Positions 18,465 through 28,313 are shown, counted from the first letter of the stretch. The stretch is DNA of 64,000 nucleotides from Pseudoalteromonas rubra (GCF_005886805.2 NZ_CP045429.1:124001-188000); one strand, 5' to 3'. Notes: generated by a model from the letters alone, not told the origin. Numbers and translations are program-made.

Positions 18465-20264
18465 GTGAAACTAGCCATCACCCGCCCGGCAGGCAAAGGA
18501 GCGTTGCTTGGTGAACAGCTTGAGGCACAGGGGATCAGCTGTGACTGTACCCCAGTGCTGGAGCTAGTAAAGCTGCCAGTCAGTGATACTGAACTGGCAC
18601 CTATCATGGAAGCAGAACAGCTTATTTTCATTTCTCAGGATGCGGTGTATTACCTGGCACAGCATCAGCCTACCTTTTCACCCGACTGTCAGTTTTTTGC
18701 TGTAGGTGACAAAACTGCAGCGGCCATAGAAGCCTGTTTTGACCGCCGCGCCATCGTACCTGAGCAGCATGACTCTGAGGGGGTACTTGCCTTACCCGCA
18801 CTGCAACAGGTTGAAGATAAGAGAGTGGTGGTAGTGAAAGGGCGTGGAGGGCGTACGTTGATCAGTCAGATGCTGAAGCAGCGTGGCGCCCGGGTATCAC
18901 ATTGTGTGGTGTATGAGCGGATCCCGGCTGCCACCGGGTCTGATATCTGGTTGGACCACTGGCAAAGGCAAGGCATTGACGGTATAGTGATCACCAGTAA
19001 TGCGGCCATCGATGCCATCTTTAATACCCAGCAGAGCGAATTACTAAACTGGCTGAGCAGTCGACGGTTTTATTTGGTTAGTCAGCGCTGCGCAGAATAT
19101 CTTCGCGAACAATACGCGATAAAGGACAAACAAATCGCCATCAGTGCAGGCGCAGATAACGATGCGTTACTGGCCTGCATAATGGATAATCAGCCCCGCC
19201 AAGGTGGAACTATGACAGAACAACAACAAAGTCAGTCAAGCCCTCAGTCTTCGGACAAGTCATCCAATCCCGCCGCTGTGTCGGGCAAAATCAGTAAAAC
19301 GGCGATCCTGGCTCTGCTGGTGGCGCTGACTTCCGGAGTGGGTGCTGCGGGTGTCTATTATCTGGGACAACAGCAGCTGACTCAGTATCAGCAAACGCTG
19401 GCGCAGGTGACTCAGGATAATCAGCAATTACACGCCGAGCTGGCGTCCAGTAAACAGGCACTGACTGAGTTACATGGGCAGTTGGCTCAACGCGAACAAG
19501 CAGTCGCACAGCAACTCCAGGCGCAAACGCGTGAGCTTGAACAGCGATTACAGGCGACCTTGCAGACAGCCAAGCAGCAGCTTGGGAGCGCTCAAAAAGC
19601 AGAAATTGCAGCTCTGACACGCAGCGCCGAGTTTCAGGCCAATATTCAGCGCCATTATCTGGCTGCTGCCGCGACCCTGACACGCTTGCACTCACTGGTG
19701 CGTGAACAAAGTAATACAACGACTGTGCAAACCGCCATTGCCGCTGATCTGGCGCTCTTGAAGGCTCAGCCTAAACCGCAGCTGGAAGCCTTGTATTTGG
19801 ACTTGCACGGTTATGTGACTCAGGCTGACGATTTACCGTTACAGATCATGACCAAGCCGGCAGATCCACAAATCAAACAGCGTGAATTAACGGAGCAGGT
19901 GAGTGACTGGAAAGCCAATGCCTGGCGCTCATGGTTAAAAATCCAGGATCAATTTATTAAGTTTCGCACCCACGATAAACCAGTCATTGATCCGATACTG
20001 GATGCTCAGGAACAGCAGCTTATTCGCGCTCAGCTGAACAGTTATCTGCGTCAGGCGCAGACCGCTCTGATGCAGCAACAGCAGAGTGTGTATTTCACCG
20101 CACTGGAAGGTGCCGGCATGACCTTAGCGCGTTATTACCGCTCTGATAACAGTGCAGTGGTTGCGATGCAGGCAGGTTTGAAAGCGCTGCAACAAAAAGA
20201 GTTTGCAGCTCAGGCAACGCTTGAGTTACAGACCCCACAGGCGGTGAAGGAGTGGTTACAATGA
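18465..20264 (+). CDS. hemD: Fused uroporphyrinogen-III synthase HemD / membrane protein HemX
   Basis: Starting at the GTG at 18465 one frame of 599 residues runs through both genes with no stop. Residues 1-240 are HemD-like (K-L-A-I-T-R-P-A-G at the start, F-I-S-Q-D-A-V, I-V-I-T-S-N-A-A), which closes hydroxymethylbilane into uroporphyrinogen III. Residues from about 250 match HemX: a polar Q/S-rich stretch, one membrane helix (about 280-300), a Gln-rich coiled coil (about 305-385) and a helical periplasmic domain. The point of fusion still carries an ATG at 19212 behind AAGGTGG, so a separate HemX of 350 residues could also be made. E. coli has two separate genes. GTG is chosen because the nearest ATG (18463) is followed at once by a stop. 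Confidence 0.9.
   Translation: MKLAITRPAGKGALLGEQLEAQGISCDCTPVLELVKLPVSDTELAPIMEAEQLIFISQDAVYYLAQHQPTFSPDCQFFAVGDKTAAAIEACFDRRAIVPEQHDSEGVLALPALQQVEDKRVVVVKGRGGRTLISQMLKQRGARVSHCVVYERIPAATGSDIWLDHWQRQGIDGIVITSNAAIDAIFNTQQSELLNWLSSRRFYLVSQRCAEYLREQYAIKDKQIAISAGADNDALLACIMDNQPRQGGTMTEQQQSQSSPQSSDKSSNPAAVSGKISKTAILALLVALTSGVGAAGVYYLGQQQLTQYQQTLAQVTQDNQQLHAELASSKQALTELHGQLAQREQAVAQQLQAQTRELEQRLQATLQTAKQQLGSAQKAEIAALTRSAEFQANIQRHYLAAAATLTRLHSLVREQSNTTTVQTAIAADLALLKAQPKPQLEALYLDLHGYVTQADDLPLQIMTKPADPQIKQRELTEQVSDWKANAWRSWLKIQDQFIKFRTHDKPVIDPILDAQEQQLIRAQLNSYLRQAQTALMQQQQSVYFTALEGAGMTLARYYRSDNSAVVAMQAGLKALQQKEFAAQATLELQTPQAVKEWLQ
19212..20264 (+). other. hemX: Possible internal translation start for free HemX
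   Basis: Inside the fused frame, AAGGTGG (19201-19207) stands four bases before ATG at 19212, followed by M-T-E-Q-Q-Q-Q, very like the opening of E. coli HemX (M-T-E-Q). It is in frame with hemD, so both a fusion and a free 350-residue HemX could be produced from one mRNA. Confidence 0.5.
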
Positions 20265-21364
20265 CACGTACACTGATCTCGATCATTGTGCTGCTGGGTG
20301 TGCTGGCAGCAGGCCATTTGTTGATTGATGAAAAAGGCTACTTGTTGATTGCGGTGAACAACCACACCATAGAGACCTCTTTGTTTGCGCTGGCTGTGAT
20401 TGTGATTTTTGCTGTGTTGCTCGGCGCTTTGGTATTGAGCGTGCTGGGTGCACTTTGGCGGACATTCGCTCGTAGCCGTGGCTGGCTAAAAGGGCGCAAA
20501 AATAAGCGTCAGCAACACGCTTTGGAAGCGGCTGTCTGGGCATGCATTAATGATGATGACGCGCAGTTGCAGCAGGCTCTCAGCATCGCTGAGTTGCCAG
20601 CACAGTGGCAGGATCAGCAGCGCGCCATGGCGGCGCGGGTTGCGTTGCAGCAGCAACAGTCTACACAGGCGTTGGCACAGTTGCAGGGGATGTCTCCAGA
20701 GTCACAGGGGCAGGTCGCCAAGTTATGGCTGCAAGCCAATCAGGGGGAGCAGGCATTGTCTTTACTGGGTGCACAAATGGATGAGAAAAAAGTCCCAGAC
20801 AATGTGATTGCCAGTTACCTGGAAGCGCTGATCCAGGCCGAGCAGCGTGAACAAGCGTTGACGCTGATCCAGCAAAAACATAAACAATTGCGCTGGTCTG
20901 AAGCGCGCTGGAAAAAGCACCTTAATGCGTTGTTTGCTATAGATGATAACTCGGCGCAGGCTACCTTTAACGCGCTACCCAAAGCGCTGCGTCCTATGGC
21001 GGCTGGCGCTTTGACTCAGCAAGCCTTGCGACAGGGACAATTTGATGCCGTGCGCGGTGACTTATTAAAATATCTGAAAAAAGGTCAGTACCTGCAGCTC
21101 GCTGAGGCGTTGCAGTATGCTGGCAGCTCAGATCCAGAGTTGCGTAAACTGATACAGACCGCATTACACAAGCAGCCGGAGCAACCAGAGTTGTTATTTA
21201 GTCTGGCTTGTTTGGCCAATGCTGAGGGAGAGTATGAACTGGCAGCCAAGATTTTCGACACGCTGGCAAAGTCACCCTGGCAAACGTTGTGGCAGCAGCA
21301 AGCACAGCGCGCTTATGCCCAAACCGGGCAATTTGATAAAGCCTACCTGCTGGCCACTCAATAA
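20261..21364 (+). CDS. hemY: HemY: TPR inner-membrane protein of the heme operon
   Basis: The 367-residue protein has two N-terminal membrane helices (about 4-22 and 40-65) and then TPR repeats (about 95-360). It matches the proteobacterial HemY_N family, not protoporphyrinogen oxidase. The ATG at 20261 has AAGGAG eight bases upstream and overlaps the HemX stop by 4 bp (ATGA), so an upstream in-frame GTG at 20252 is less likely. Its role is thought to lie in late heme synthesis or its scaffolding but is not settled. It is last in the run and followed by a strong terminator. Confidence 0.93.
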   Translation: MTRTLISIIVLLGVLAAGHLLIDEKGYLLIAVNNHTIETSLFALAVIVIFAVLLGALVLSVLGALWRTFARSRGWLKGRKNKRQQHALEAAVWACINDDDAQLQQALSIAELPAQWQDQQRAMAARVALQQQQSTQALAQLQGMSPESQGQVAKLWLQANQGEQALSLLGAQMDEKKVPDNVIASYLEALIQAEQREQALTLIQQKHKQLRWSEARWKKHLNALFAIDDNSAQATFNALPKALRPMAAGALTQQALRQGQFDAVRGDLLKYLKKGQYLQLAEALQYAGSSDPELRKLIQTALHKQPEQPELLFSLACLANAEGEYELAAKIFDTLAKSPWQTLWQQQAQRAYAQTGQFDKAYLLATQ

Positions 21365-21384
21365 TACCAAGACACAGTCAAAAC

Positions 21385-21409
21385 ACCGGTCACCTGACCG
21401 GTTTTTTTT
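21385..21409 (+). terminator. Rho-independent terminator of the cyaY-hemY run
   Basis: ACCGGTCA (21385-21392) and TGACCGGT (21395-21402) form a perfect 8-bp stem, followed by an unbroken T-run to 21409, 20 bases beyond the hemY stop. Confidence 0.92.
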
Positions 21410-21442
21410 GCTATGAATATTCTGCTTTGCGGATATTTGTCC

Positions 21443-21470
21443 TTGAAACTACACTTAAGCTGCGTATGAT
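21443..21470 (+). promoter_or_regulatory. Candidate sigma-70 promoter of the adenosine deaminase gene
   Basis: TTGAAA (21443-21448) and TATGAT (21465-21470) are 16 bases apart, 32 bases before the add ATG and just after the hemY terminator. Confidence 0.6.
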
Positions 21471-21502
21471 CTGAAAAATTTTATCTGCAATCCGAGTGCC
21501 TT

Positions 21503-22498
21503 ATGATCAATACCAAACTACCTTTACTTGATTTACACCGCCACTTAGACGGTAACGTGCGTGCTGAGACCATTTTAGACCTTGGTCAGCAGTTTAATAT
21601 GCCGCTGCCTGCTCACGACGTGGAAGGGTTAAGGCCACATGTTCAGGTCATTGACAATGCACCAAACCTGATGGCCTTTCTGGCCAAGCTGGACTGGGGC
21701 GTTAAAGTGCTGGGTGATTACGATGCGTGTCGCCGTATTGCAGTTGAAAATGTGGAAGACGCCATTGCACAGAAGATGGATTACACTGAGCTACGCTTCA
21801 GTCCTTACTATATGGCTAAAACCCATAACTTACATCCACAAGGCGTGGTCGAGGCGGTGGTCGACGGCATAAAATCGGCCACGCGGGGTCGGGATATCAA
21901 GGTGAATTTGATTGGTATTATGTCGCGCACCTTTGGCGTTGAAAAATGCCAATATGAACTCGATGCCCTGTTGGCGTTCAAAAACGATTTAGTGGCTGTG
22001 GATTTGGCCGGGGATGAAATAGGCTTCCCGGGTGCTTTGTTCATTGATCATTTTAAACAAGTCCGTGACGCGTATTTGGGCGCAACAATTCATGCCGGCG
22101 AAGCCGAAGGAGCCAGCAGTATTTGGCAGGCTATCAACGAGCTGGGCGCGACACGGATTGGCCATGGTGTGAAAGCCATTGAAGATCCTAAACTGATGGA
22201 CTACCTGCGTGATAATCGCATTGGTATTGAGTCTTGCCTGACCAGCAACCTGCAAACCAGCACCGTGGCGAGCATTGAGACGCATCCGCTCAAACAGTTT
22301 CTAGATCATGGTATTTTGGCTACCATCAATACAGATGATCCTGCGGTACAAGGCGTGGAGCTGGACAATGAATTTGAACGTGCTGCACCACAGGCAGGTC
22401 TCAGTGGAGCAGATATCCTTCAGGCACAAAAGAATGCGGTTGAGATTGCTTTTTTGAGTGATTCAGACAAACAGGCGTTGTTACAAAAGTATGTGTAA
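21503..22498 (+). CDS. add: Adenosine deaminase
   Basis: The 331-residue enzyme converts (deoxy)adenosine to (deoxy)inosine in purine salvage. The zinc ligands H-R-H near residue 12-14, the H-A-G-E motif with catalytic Glu, the I-G-H-G-V motif and the T-D-D-P metal/catalytic Asp pair are present. The sequence is close to E. coli Add throughout and length is normal. It stands alone, between its own promoter and a hairpin terminator. Confidence 0.96.
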   Translation: MINTKLPLLDLHRHLDGNVRAETILDLGQQFNMPLPAHDVEGLRPHVQVIDNAPNLMAFLAKLDWGVKVLGDYDACRRIAVENVEDAIAQKMDYTELRFSPYYMAKTHNLHPQGVVEAVVDGIKSATRGRDIKVNLIGIMSRTFGVEKCQYELDALLAFKNDLVAVDLAGDEIGFPGALFIDHFKQVRDAYLGATIHAGEAEGASSIWQAINELGATRIGHGVKAIEDPKLMDYLRDNRIGIESCLTSNLQTSTVASIETHPLKQFLDHGILATINTDDPAVQGVELDNEFERAAPQAGLSGADILQAQKNAVEIAFLSDSDKQALLQKYV

Positions 22499-22518
22499 TC
22501 CGCGATAGCCGTTCGGTG

Positions 22519-22542
22519 AGCTGCTCAGTGTGCTGAGCAGCT
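22519..22542 (+). terminator. Terminator of add, overlapping the 3' end of the CBS gene
   Basis: AGCTGCTCAG (22519-22528) and CTGAGCAGCT (22533-22542) are a perfect 10-bp inverted repeat with a 4-base loop, followed rightward by T-rich sequence (22548-22558). The stem includes the stop codon of the convergent CBS gene. Confidence 0.75.
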
Positions 22543-22935
22543 TAAGTAGTTTTCTTTTAGTGCACTCAGCACCTGGCTGCGGGTAACCACCGCTATCACC
22601 TTATCATTATCAACAACCGGATAGATTTTCGGTTTGTCTTGTTGCATTTGCGTCGCTAAATCCACGACCGTGGTTGTTTTGCTGACCGACAAAGTGTCCT
22701 TACGCATCAACTGACCAACCTGAGTGGCACCATCACAGAAATAGCTACTTTGTAGCAATGGCGCAAGCAGTTGTTGTTCGGAAATAAAGCCGACCAGTTT
22801 ACCATTACAGTCCTGGACCGGGGCGCCAAAAAGGGCAAATTTTTCTAGCTGTGCGATGGCCTGCGTGATTTCAGTATCAGGGGTGATCAGCGGAAATTGT
22901 GTGGACATGATGTCTGAGATAAATTGTTTAGCCAT
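22525..22935 (-). CDS. Two-CBS-domain protein
   Basis: The 136-residue protein consists of two CBS motifs (about 10-60 and 75-130), which bind adenine nucleotides and usually regulate a partner. Nothing else is attached, so the partner is separate and unknown. I chose the ATG at 22935, with AGGAG eight bases upstream, over an in-frame TTG at 22959. It converges on add. Confidence 0.85.
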   Translation of the reverse strand: MAKQFISDIMSTQFPLITPDTEITQAIAQLEKFALFGAPVQDCNGKLVGFISEQQLLAPLLQSSYFCDGATQVGQLMRKDTLSVSKTTTVVDLATQMQQDKPKIYPVVDNDKVIAVVTRSQVLSALKENYLSCSAH

Positions 22936-23033
22936 GGGGGTTCTCCTGTTAAGTGACAAACCCAGTATGGATAACTATCATCAATTTTTAAAATGGATTA
23001 TTTGTATCAGAGTGATTGATTTTATGAATTGAA

Positions 23034-23055
23034 TGCGCGGTTGGGCAACCGCGCA
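23034..23055 (-). terminator. GC-rich hairpin downstream of fre
   Basis: TGCGCGGTT (23034-23042) and AACCGCGCA (23047-23055) form a perfect 9-bp stem with a 4-base loop, 10 bases beyond the fre stop on the leftward strand. The following leftward sequence is moderately T-rich. Confidence 0.65.
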
Positions 23056-23065
23056 CCACAGGGCA

Positions 23066-23779
23066 TTATTTGATAAATGCAAAAGCGTCCGCGAACATGA
23101 ACTCACGTTGCGCGCCATGATTGATGAAGTCGTCGCGCACTATGCCTATCATGTCAAAACGGCCCGCCATGTAGACACTGTATGGCTCAAGTGAGACGAT
23201 GTCTTTCATGACCGCCTGGTGGACATAACCGGTATGGCCTTTCCATTGCTCTGATGCATGTTCAACCACAGGAATAAACTGAAAGTTTGCTTTGCTATTT
23301 GCCCATGCTTCCATGTCCGCCTTAGCATACAGCGCAGACTCTTCTTTAACACCCCAGTAGAATAGTACCGGCTGATCGTAGTTAATTTCAGAAAGGTGGT
23401 CTGCCATGGATTTAACGTACGAAAATCCTGTACCGCCTGCCAACAATACCAGGGGTCTTGCCTGTTCAGGGCGAACCTGAGAAACACCCAGGCCCACTTC
23501 CAAATCAACTTGCGTTTGGTTCGTGTGGGCGGCTTTTAAATGATCCAATGCTTGCATCGCATAAGAGTCGGCACCTGAAGCGCCAATATGCAGCTCGAGG
23601 GCATTTTTCTTCGATGGGCTGCTGGCGATTGAGAAGGCACGCTTGTCTTTTTCACCCAGTACTAATTGCAGGTAATGGCCAGCTGCAAATTCGGCATCCT
23701 GCTCCGGTGTTAAGACAACTTTAGAGACGTATTCGGTCAGTGGCGAAATCTCGGCCACTGTGGCTTTGAGTACTTGCAT
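23066..23779 (-). CDS. fre: NAD(P)H-flavin reductase (Fre/LuxG type)
   Basis: The 237-residue enzyme reduces free flavins with NAD(P)H. It has the flavin-binding R-A-F-S-I-A-S motif near residue 50, the pyridine-nucleotide site L-A-G-G-T-G-F-S-Y, and the C-terminal M-A-G-R-F-D-M. The ATG has AAGG upstream. It follows ubiD on the same strand as in E. coli, with 144 bp between. Confidence 0.93.
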   Translation of the reverse strand: MQVLKATVAEISPLTEYVSKVVLTPEQDAEFAAGHYLQLVLGEKDKRAFSIASSPSKKNALELHIGASGADSYAMQALDHLKAAHTNQTQVDLEVGLGVSQVRPEQARPLVLLAGGTGFSYVKSMADHLSEINYDQPVLFYWGVKEESALYAKADMEAWANSKANFQFIPVVEHASEQWKGHTGYVHQAVMKDIVSLEPYSVYMAGRFDMIGIVRDDFINHGAQREFMFADAFAFIK

Positions 23780-23802
23780 TTTTTACCTTAGAAAATAAGC
23801 AC

Positions 23803-23862
23803 GGTGGTGAAAGTGTGTGCACTTTAGCACACTCAGGTTGACCCTGTAACCGCTTTCACACC
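23803..23862 (-). other. Nested inverted repeats in the fre leader
   Basis: An outer pair GTGAAAG (23807-23813) / CTTTCAC (23853-23859) encloses an inner perfect pair GTGTGC (23815-23820) / GCACAC (23827-23832). It lies between ubiD and fre, just before the fre start, and could be a leader structure or an operator; function unknown. Confidence 0.35.
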
Positions 23863-23923
23863 AAGACAGACAGATTCCCAGTTAGCTTATCGTCGCATGC
23901 CAGAAAAAAGTCTGTCGGATTCA

Positions 23924-25399
23924 TTATGTCTTAATGATTTTCAGGCTATCCCAAATTTCATCAACGCGTTGTTTGGTTGCCTCGTCCATCACAATGGGCT
24001 CTCCCCACTCCCGATCGGTTTCACCCGGCCACTTGTTGGTGGCATCCATCCCCATTTTCGAGCCAAGGCCCGACACGGGTGATGCGAAGTCGAGGTAATC
24101 AATTGGCGTGTTCTCTATCATAGTGGTATCCCTGGCTGGATCCATGCGCGTGGTAATTGCCCAGATCACATCATTCCAGTCTCTGGCATTGACATCATCG
24201 TCACACACAATCACAAATTTGGTGTACATAAACTGGCGCAGGAACGACCACACCCCCAGCATCACGCGCTTGGCATGGCCTGGGTATTGTTTTTTCATAG
24301 TGACGACCGCCATTCGATACGAGCAGCCTTCTGGTGGCAGATAAAAATCGACAATTTCTGGAAATTGTTTTTGTAAAATCGGCACGAAGACTTCGTTGAG
24401 CGCAACCCCCAGGATGGCCGGTTCATCGGGTGGGCGGCCGGTGTAGGTGCTGTGGTATATGGGATCTTCGCGGTGTGTGATATGTGTCACTGTCATCACC
24501 GGGAAATCATCTACTTCATTGTAGTAGCCAGTATGGTCGCCATAAGGGCCTTCCGGCGCGGTTTCACCCGGCTGAATGTAGCCTTCCAGGATAATTTCAG
24601 CGGTGGCCGGGACATGTAGGTCATTGGAAATAGACTTGACTACTTCGGTTTTACTGCCGCGTAACAGGCCTGCAAAGGCGTATTCGCTCAAGGTGTCGGG
24701 GACCGGGGTAACGGCACCCAGAATAGTGGCAGGATCAGCACCCAGGGCAACAGACACAGGATATGGTTCTCCCGGATTTTGCTGGCACCACTCCTGGAAA
24801 TCCAGTGCGCCGCCTCGGTGGGAGAGCCAGCGCATAATAATCTTGTTTTTTCCGATCAGCTGTTGGCGGTAAATGCCCAGGTTCTGGCGCTTTTTATGCG
24901 GTCCACGGGTGATGGTTAGCCCCCAGGTGATAAGTGGTGCTGCATCACCAGGCCAGCAATGCTGGATAGGGAGGCGGGTGAGATCGACCTCATCGCCACT
25001 CATTACTACTTGCTGACATGGGGCTTTTTTGAGCTCCTTCGTCGGCATATTCAGTACTTGCTTAAAGACCGGTATTTGCCCAAGAGCTTCTTTGATCCCC
25101 TTAGGTGGTTCAGGTTCTTTTAGAAATGCCAACAGCTTACCGACTTCGCGTAATTCACTGACGTCATCCTGGCCCATGCCCATTGCAACACGTTTGGGGG
25201 TGCCAAATAGATTAGCCAGTACTGGCATATCAAAGCCAATGGGGTTTTCAAACAGGATAGCCGGTCCACCGGCCCGTAATGTACGGTCGGCAATTTCAGT
25301 CATCTCCAGTTTTGTGGAGATGGGCTGGCTGACCCGTACCAGTTCGCCCTGCTTTTCCAGCAGAGCAATAAATTCTCTCAAATCTTTATATTTCATCAT
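23924..25399 (-). CDS. ubiD: 3-octaprenyl-4-hydroxybenzoate carboxy-lyase UbiD
   Basis: The 491-residue prenylated-FMN enzyme decarboxylates the ubiquinone precursor. The start [10 protein letters not shown] and the block [10 protein letters not shown] match E. coli UbiD, and E-I-I-L-E-G plus G-P-Y-G-D-H-T-G-Y are the conserved active-site region. I start at the ATG at 25399; a GTG at 25414 in frame adds five residues and has no better ribosome binding site. The partner UbiX is not in the window. Confidence 0.96.
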   Translation of the reverse strand: MMKYKDLREFIALLEKQGELVRVSQPISTKLEMTEIADRTLRAGGPAILFENPIGFDMPVLANLFGTPKRVAMGMGQDDVSELREVGKLLAFLKEPEPPKGIKEALGQIPVFKQVLNMPTKELKKAPCQQVVMSGDEVDLTRLPIQHCWPGDAAPLITWGLTITRGPHKKRQNLGIYRQQLIGKNKIIMRWLSHRGGALDFQEWCQQNPGEPYPVSVALGADPATILGAVTPVPDTLSEYAFAGLLRGSKTEVVKSISNDLHVPATAEIILEGYIQPGETAPEGPYGDHTGYYNEVDDFPVMTVTHITHREDPIYHSTYTGRPPDEPAILGVALNEVFVPILQKQFPEIVDFYLPPEGCSYRMAVVTMKKQYPGHAKRVMLGVWSFLRQFMYTKFVIVCDDDVNARDWNDVIWAITTRMDPARDTTMIENTPIDYLDFASPVSGLGSKMGMDATNKWPGETDREWGEPIVMDEATKQRVDEIWDSLKIIKT

Positions 25400-25670
25400 T
25401 AATTTGGGCTGCACAGACTTTATGGCGCTAGTATAACAAGTCGCCAGATGTAGAACAGAGATTTACGACTGGTTTGCCGGTTTGGTTTACTGGCAGGGGG
25501 AACTTAGGTGAAAAAGGGCATACTGTGGGTGTATCAAAGTTCTATTAGCGACTATTATGCTAACAGAGGAAATAATTGATTCGGCGCAATAGTCTGAACT
25601 GGGTATATATCTTTGCTTTTGGCTTTCAGTTATAGTCAGTTGCATTGCGCAGTATTTGTTTGGAGGCGGC

Positions 25671-28313
25671 TTGAAGATAACAACCATAATAGCCAGCTCA
25701 TGTATTGCCATTCTGGCCTTGTTTTGCTCCGCTGCGAGTAGTTCAACCGTGCAGCCATTTTTGCCTGCGAGTGCGTTTGAGCAGCATAGTGCTGTGATGT
25801 TACTCATTGAGCCAAAAACCGGCAACATCGTTCAGGCGAATGAGGCCGCGGCGCGCTTTTATGGCTACTCTCAGGCCCGGCTGGAAACCATGCAGATCCA
25901 GCAGATCAATCAGTTTACACCCCAGCAGGTTGAGCAGGAGAGAATGTCTGCGCTCAGCGAAGGGCGCAATTATTTTATCTTTCAGCATCAGCTGGCCAGC
26001 CAGGAAATCAGAACCGTGAGTGTGTATTCTGCCCCGTTTAGCAATGAACAGGGTCAGCCACTGTTGTTGTCGGTGATCCAGGATATCAGTGCACAACGCA
26101 GTCTGGAGCGCGACTTATGGCATTACCAGTCTAACCTTGAGCAGCAAGTCGCCCTGCAAACTGCTGAGTTGAAAGAGGCGAATACGGTGCAGTTGATCTT
26201 GCTCGGCAGCGTGATTGCGATTCTTGGTGGTTCTATTTTAGTGCTGGTGTTATTTACCTTGCGTTTACGCCGCGCCAAACGCCGCACCGAACTACAGAAA
26301 AACCGCTTCAGTGCTATTTTTAATGCCATTGGTGATTATCTCATCTATACCAATTCGAGTAATGTGGTGGCCTCGGCCAATCAGGCTGCCCGGCGAGATT
26401 TAGGCAGCATTCAGGGGCGCCCAATGGCGCTTATTATGGAGGACTGTCGCTGCCTGGATAACCTGGGTGCTGAGCCTGTGGAATGTCAGGTTACGCTGGC
26501 GGGTAAACGGCGCGATGTTGAGATTAGTAAAACTCCAGTGCTGGATAATTCGGGCACGGAGACTGGATCAATTTATTTGATCCAGGACATCAGCAAGCGC
26601 CTTGCGGGCGAAAAAGAACAGCGCCTGGCCAGCACGGTATTTGCGACAACCAGTGAAGGGGTATTGGTGTCGAATCGTGACAATCAGATCCAGATGGTGA
26701 ATCAGGCTTTCACCGACATCACTGGCTTCTCGGCTGCAGAGGTACTGGGTAACACACCATCGATATTCAATTCAGGCCGGCACGATGCGGCCTATTTTGC
26801 TCAGTTGTATGATGCGCTAACCTCGCGTGGACACTGGGAAGGTGAGATTTGGAATAAACGTAAAAATGGTGAGGTTTATCCAAGCTGGTTGCAGGTGTCA
26901 GCGGTGTTTGATGCCGCGGGCGAAATCGATATGTATGTGGCATTGTTTAATGATATTACGTCACGTAAGCGCAATGAACAGCTGATGTGGCAGCAAGCCA
27001 ACTTTGACAATCTTACCGGGCTGGCAAATCGTCACCATTATCACACTAAGTTTGATTTGGCGCTGGCACAAGCGAAACAAAAGCAAACTCGTCTGGCGGT
27101 GTGCTTTATCGATCTGGACCGCTTTAAAGCTGTGAATGATACGCTGGGACACCATATTGGCGACCAATTATTGATTGAAGCGGCCAACCGGATCCGAGAG
27201 TGTACCCGTAACTCGGATACCGTTGCGCGATTAGGTGGTGATGAATTTGCGCTGCTGTTGCCCGATATGGCGAAGATCAGTGACATGGAAAAACTGGCGA
27301 CCAAGGTACTGCATGCGTTGAGTGAGCCGTTTTTTCTGGAAGGCCATGAAGCGTTTGTGTCTGGCAGTATGGGGATCACCTTCTATCCCGATGATGGCGC
27401 AGATCGCAAAGTGTTGCTCAGGAATGCCGACAGCGCCATGTATAAAGCAAAAGAGCATGGTCGTAATTGTTTTCAGTTCTTCACCTCTGCGATGCATGAG
27501 CATGCAAAAGCACGCAGTGCGCTGGAAGGGGCGTTACACCGCGCGCTGACAAATCGTGAGCTCTACCTGGCGTACCAGCCGATTGTCGGGCAAAAGCGAC
27601 TGGGTTGTGAAGCCTTATTGCGATGGCACAATCCGCAGCTGGGATTGGTGTCGCCTGCTGACTTTATCCCTATCTGCGAGGAGCTGGGATTGATCATCAC
27701 TATCGGTGAATGGGTGCTTTATCAGGCTTGTGCGCAGGCGAAGTCCTGGATCACACAAACGGGTCAGCCCTTGTTTGTTTCCGTGAATGTGTCGAGTACG
27801 CAGTTTAAGCGACAGGACATCGCCAGTCTGGTTGCTAAGGTACTCAAAGAAACCGGGTTAGCGGCCGATGCGCTGACATTGGAGATCACTGAAACCGTAT
27901 TGGCGGACAACTCGGGCCATATTCAGCGTCAGCTGGAGACCTTGCGTGCAATGGGGGTTGGTCTGGCTATTGATGACTTCGGGACGGGTTATTCATCATT
28001 GAGCTATCTCAAACGTTTCCCGCTGTCAAAACTGAAAATTGATCGCGCATTTATTCGAGACTTGCCTGAGGACGAGGAAGACCGAGCCCTGGTGAGTGCC
28101 ATTATATCCATGGCCGGACAGCTTAACCTGACGGTGATTGCCGAGGGGGTTGAAACCCCGGCCCAGCTGGCGTTTTTACAGTCGCTCGGATGTGATTACA
28201 CACAAGGCTTCCTGCATGCGAAACCCGCTGATGCGGCACAATTTGAAGCTTTTATTCATCGCTATGCAGAGCAGCCTGACGGAGAGGCTAAGCAGGTAAC
28301 AGTGGCGCGCTAG
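25671..28313 (+). CDS. PAS-GGDEF-EAL protein (c-di-GMP turnover)
   Basis: This large exported and membrane-anchored regulator has about 880 residues. A signal-like helix (2-24) is followed by a PAS-like domain (about 35-145), a coiled segment and a membrane helix (about 180-203). Two further PAS domains (about 215-325 and 328-445) precede GGDEF (about 450-615) and EAL (about 625-870). G-G-D-E-F at 522-526 and E-A-L at 647-649 are intact, as are D-D-F-G-T-G-Y and K-I-D; synthesis and breakdown of c-di-GMP are both possible. I chose the TTG at 25671: GGAGG stands four bases upstream and translation then opens in a clean signal helix. Another TTG five codons earlier would precede that site. It converges with the next gene with no gap. 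Confidence 0.9.
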   Translation: MKITTIIASSCIAILALFCSAASSSTVQPFLPASAFEQHSAVMLLIEPKTGNIVQANEAAARFYGYSQARLETMQIQQINQFTPQQVEQERMSALSEGRNYFIFQHQLASQEIRTVSVYSAPFSNEQGQPLLLSVIQDISAQRSLERDLWHYQSNLEQQVALQTAELKEANTVQLILLGSVIAILGGSILVLVLFTLRLRRAKRRTELQKNRFSAIFNAIGDYLIYTNSSNVVASANQAARRDLGSIQGRPMALIMEDCRCLDNLGAEPVECQVTLAGKRRDVEISKTPVLDNSGTETGSIYLIQDISKRLAGEKEQRLASTVFATTSEGVLVSNRDNQIQMVNQAFTDITGFSAAEVLGNTPSIFNSGRHDAAYFAQLYDALTSRGHWEGEIWNKRKNGEVYPSWLQVSAVFDAAGEIDMYVALFNDITSRKRNEQLMWQQANFDNLTGLANRHHYHTKFDLALAQAKQKQTRLAVCFIDLDRFKAVNDTLGHHIGDQLLIEAANRIRECTRNSDTVARLGGDEFALLLPDMAKISDMEKLATKVLHALSEPFFLEGHEAFVSGSMGITFYPDDGADRKVLLRNADSAMYKAKEHGRNCFQFFTSAMHEHAKARSALEGALHRALTNRELYLAYQPIVGQKRLGCEALLRWHNPQLGLVSPADFIPICEELGLIITIGEWVLYQACAQAKSWITQTGQPLFVSVNVSSTQFKRQDIASLVAKVLKETGLAADALTLEITETVLADNSGHIQRQLETLRAMGVGLAIDDFGTGYSSLSYLKRFPLSKLKIDRAFIRDLPEDEEDRALVSAIISMAGQLNLTVIAEGVETPAQLAFLQSLGCDYTQGFLHAKPADAAQFEAFIHRYAEQPDGEAKQVTVAR

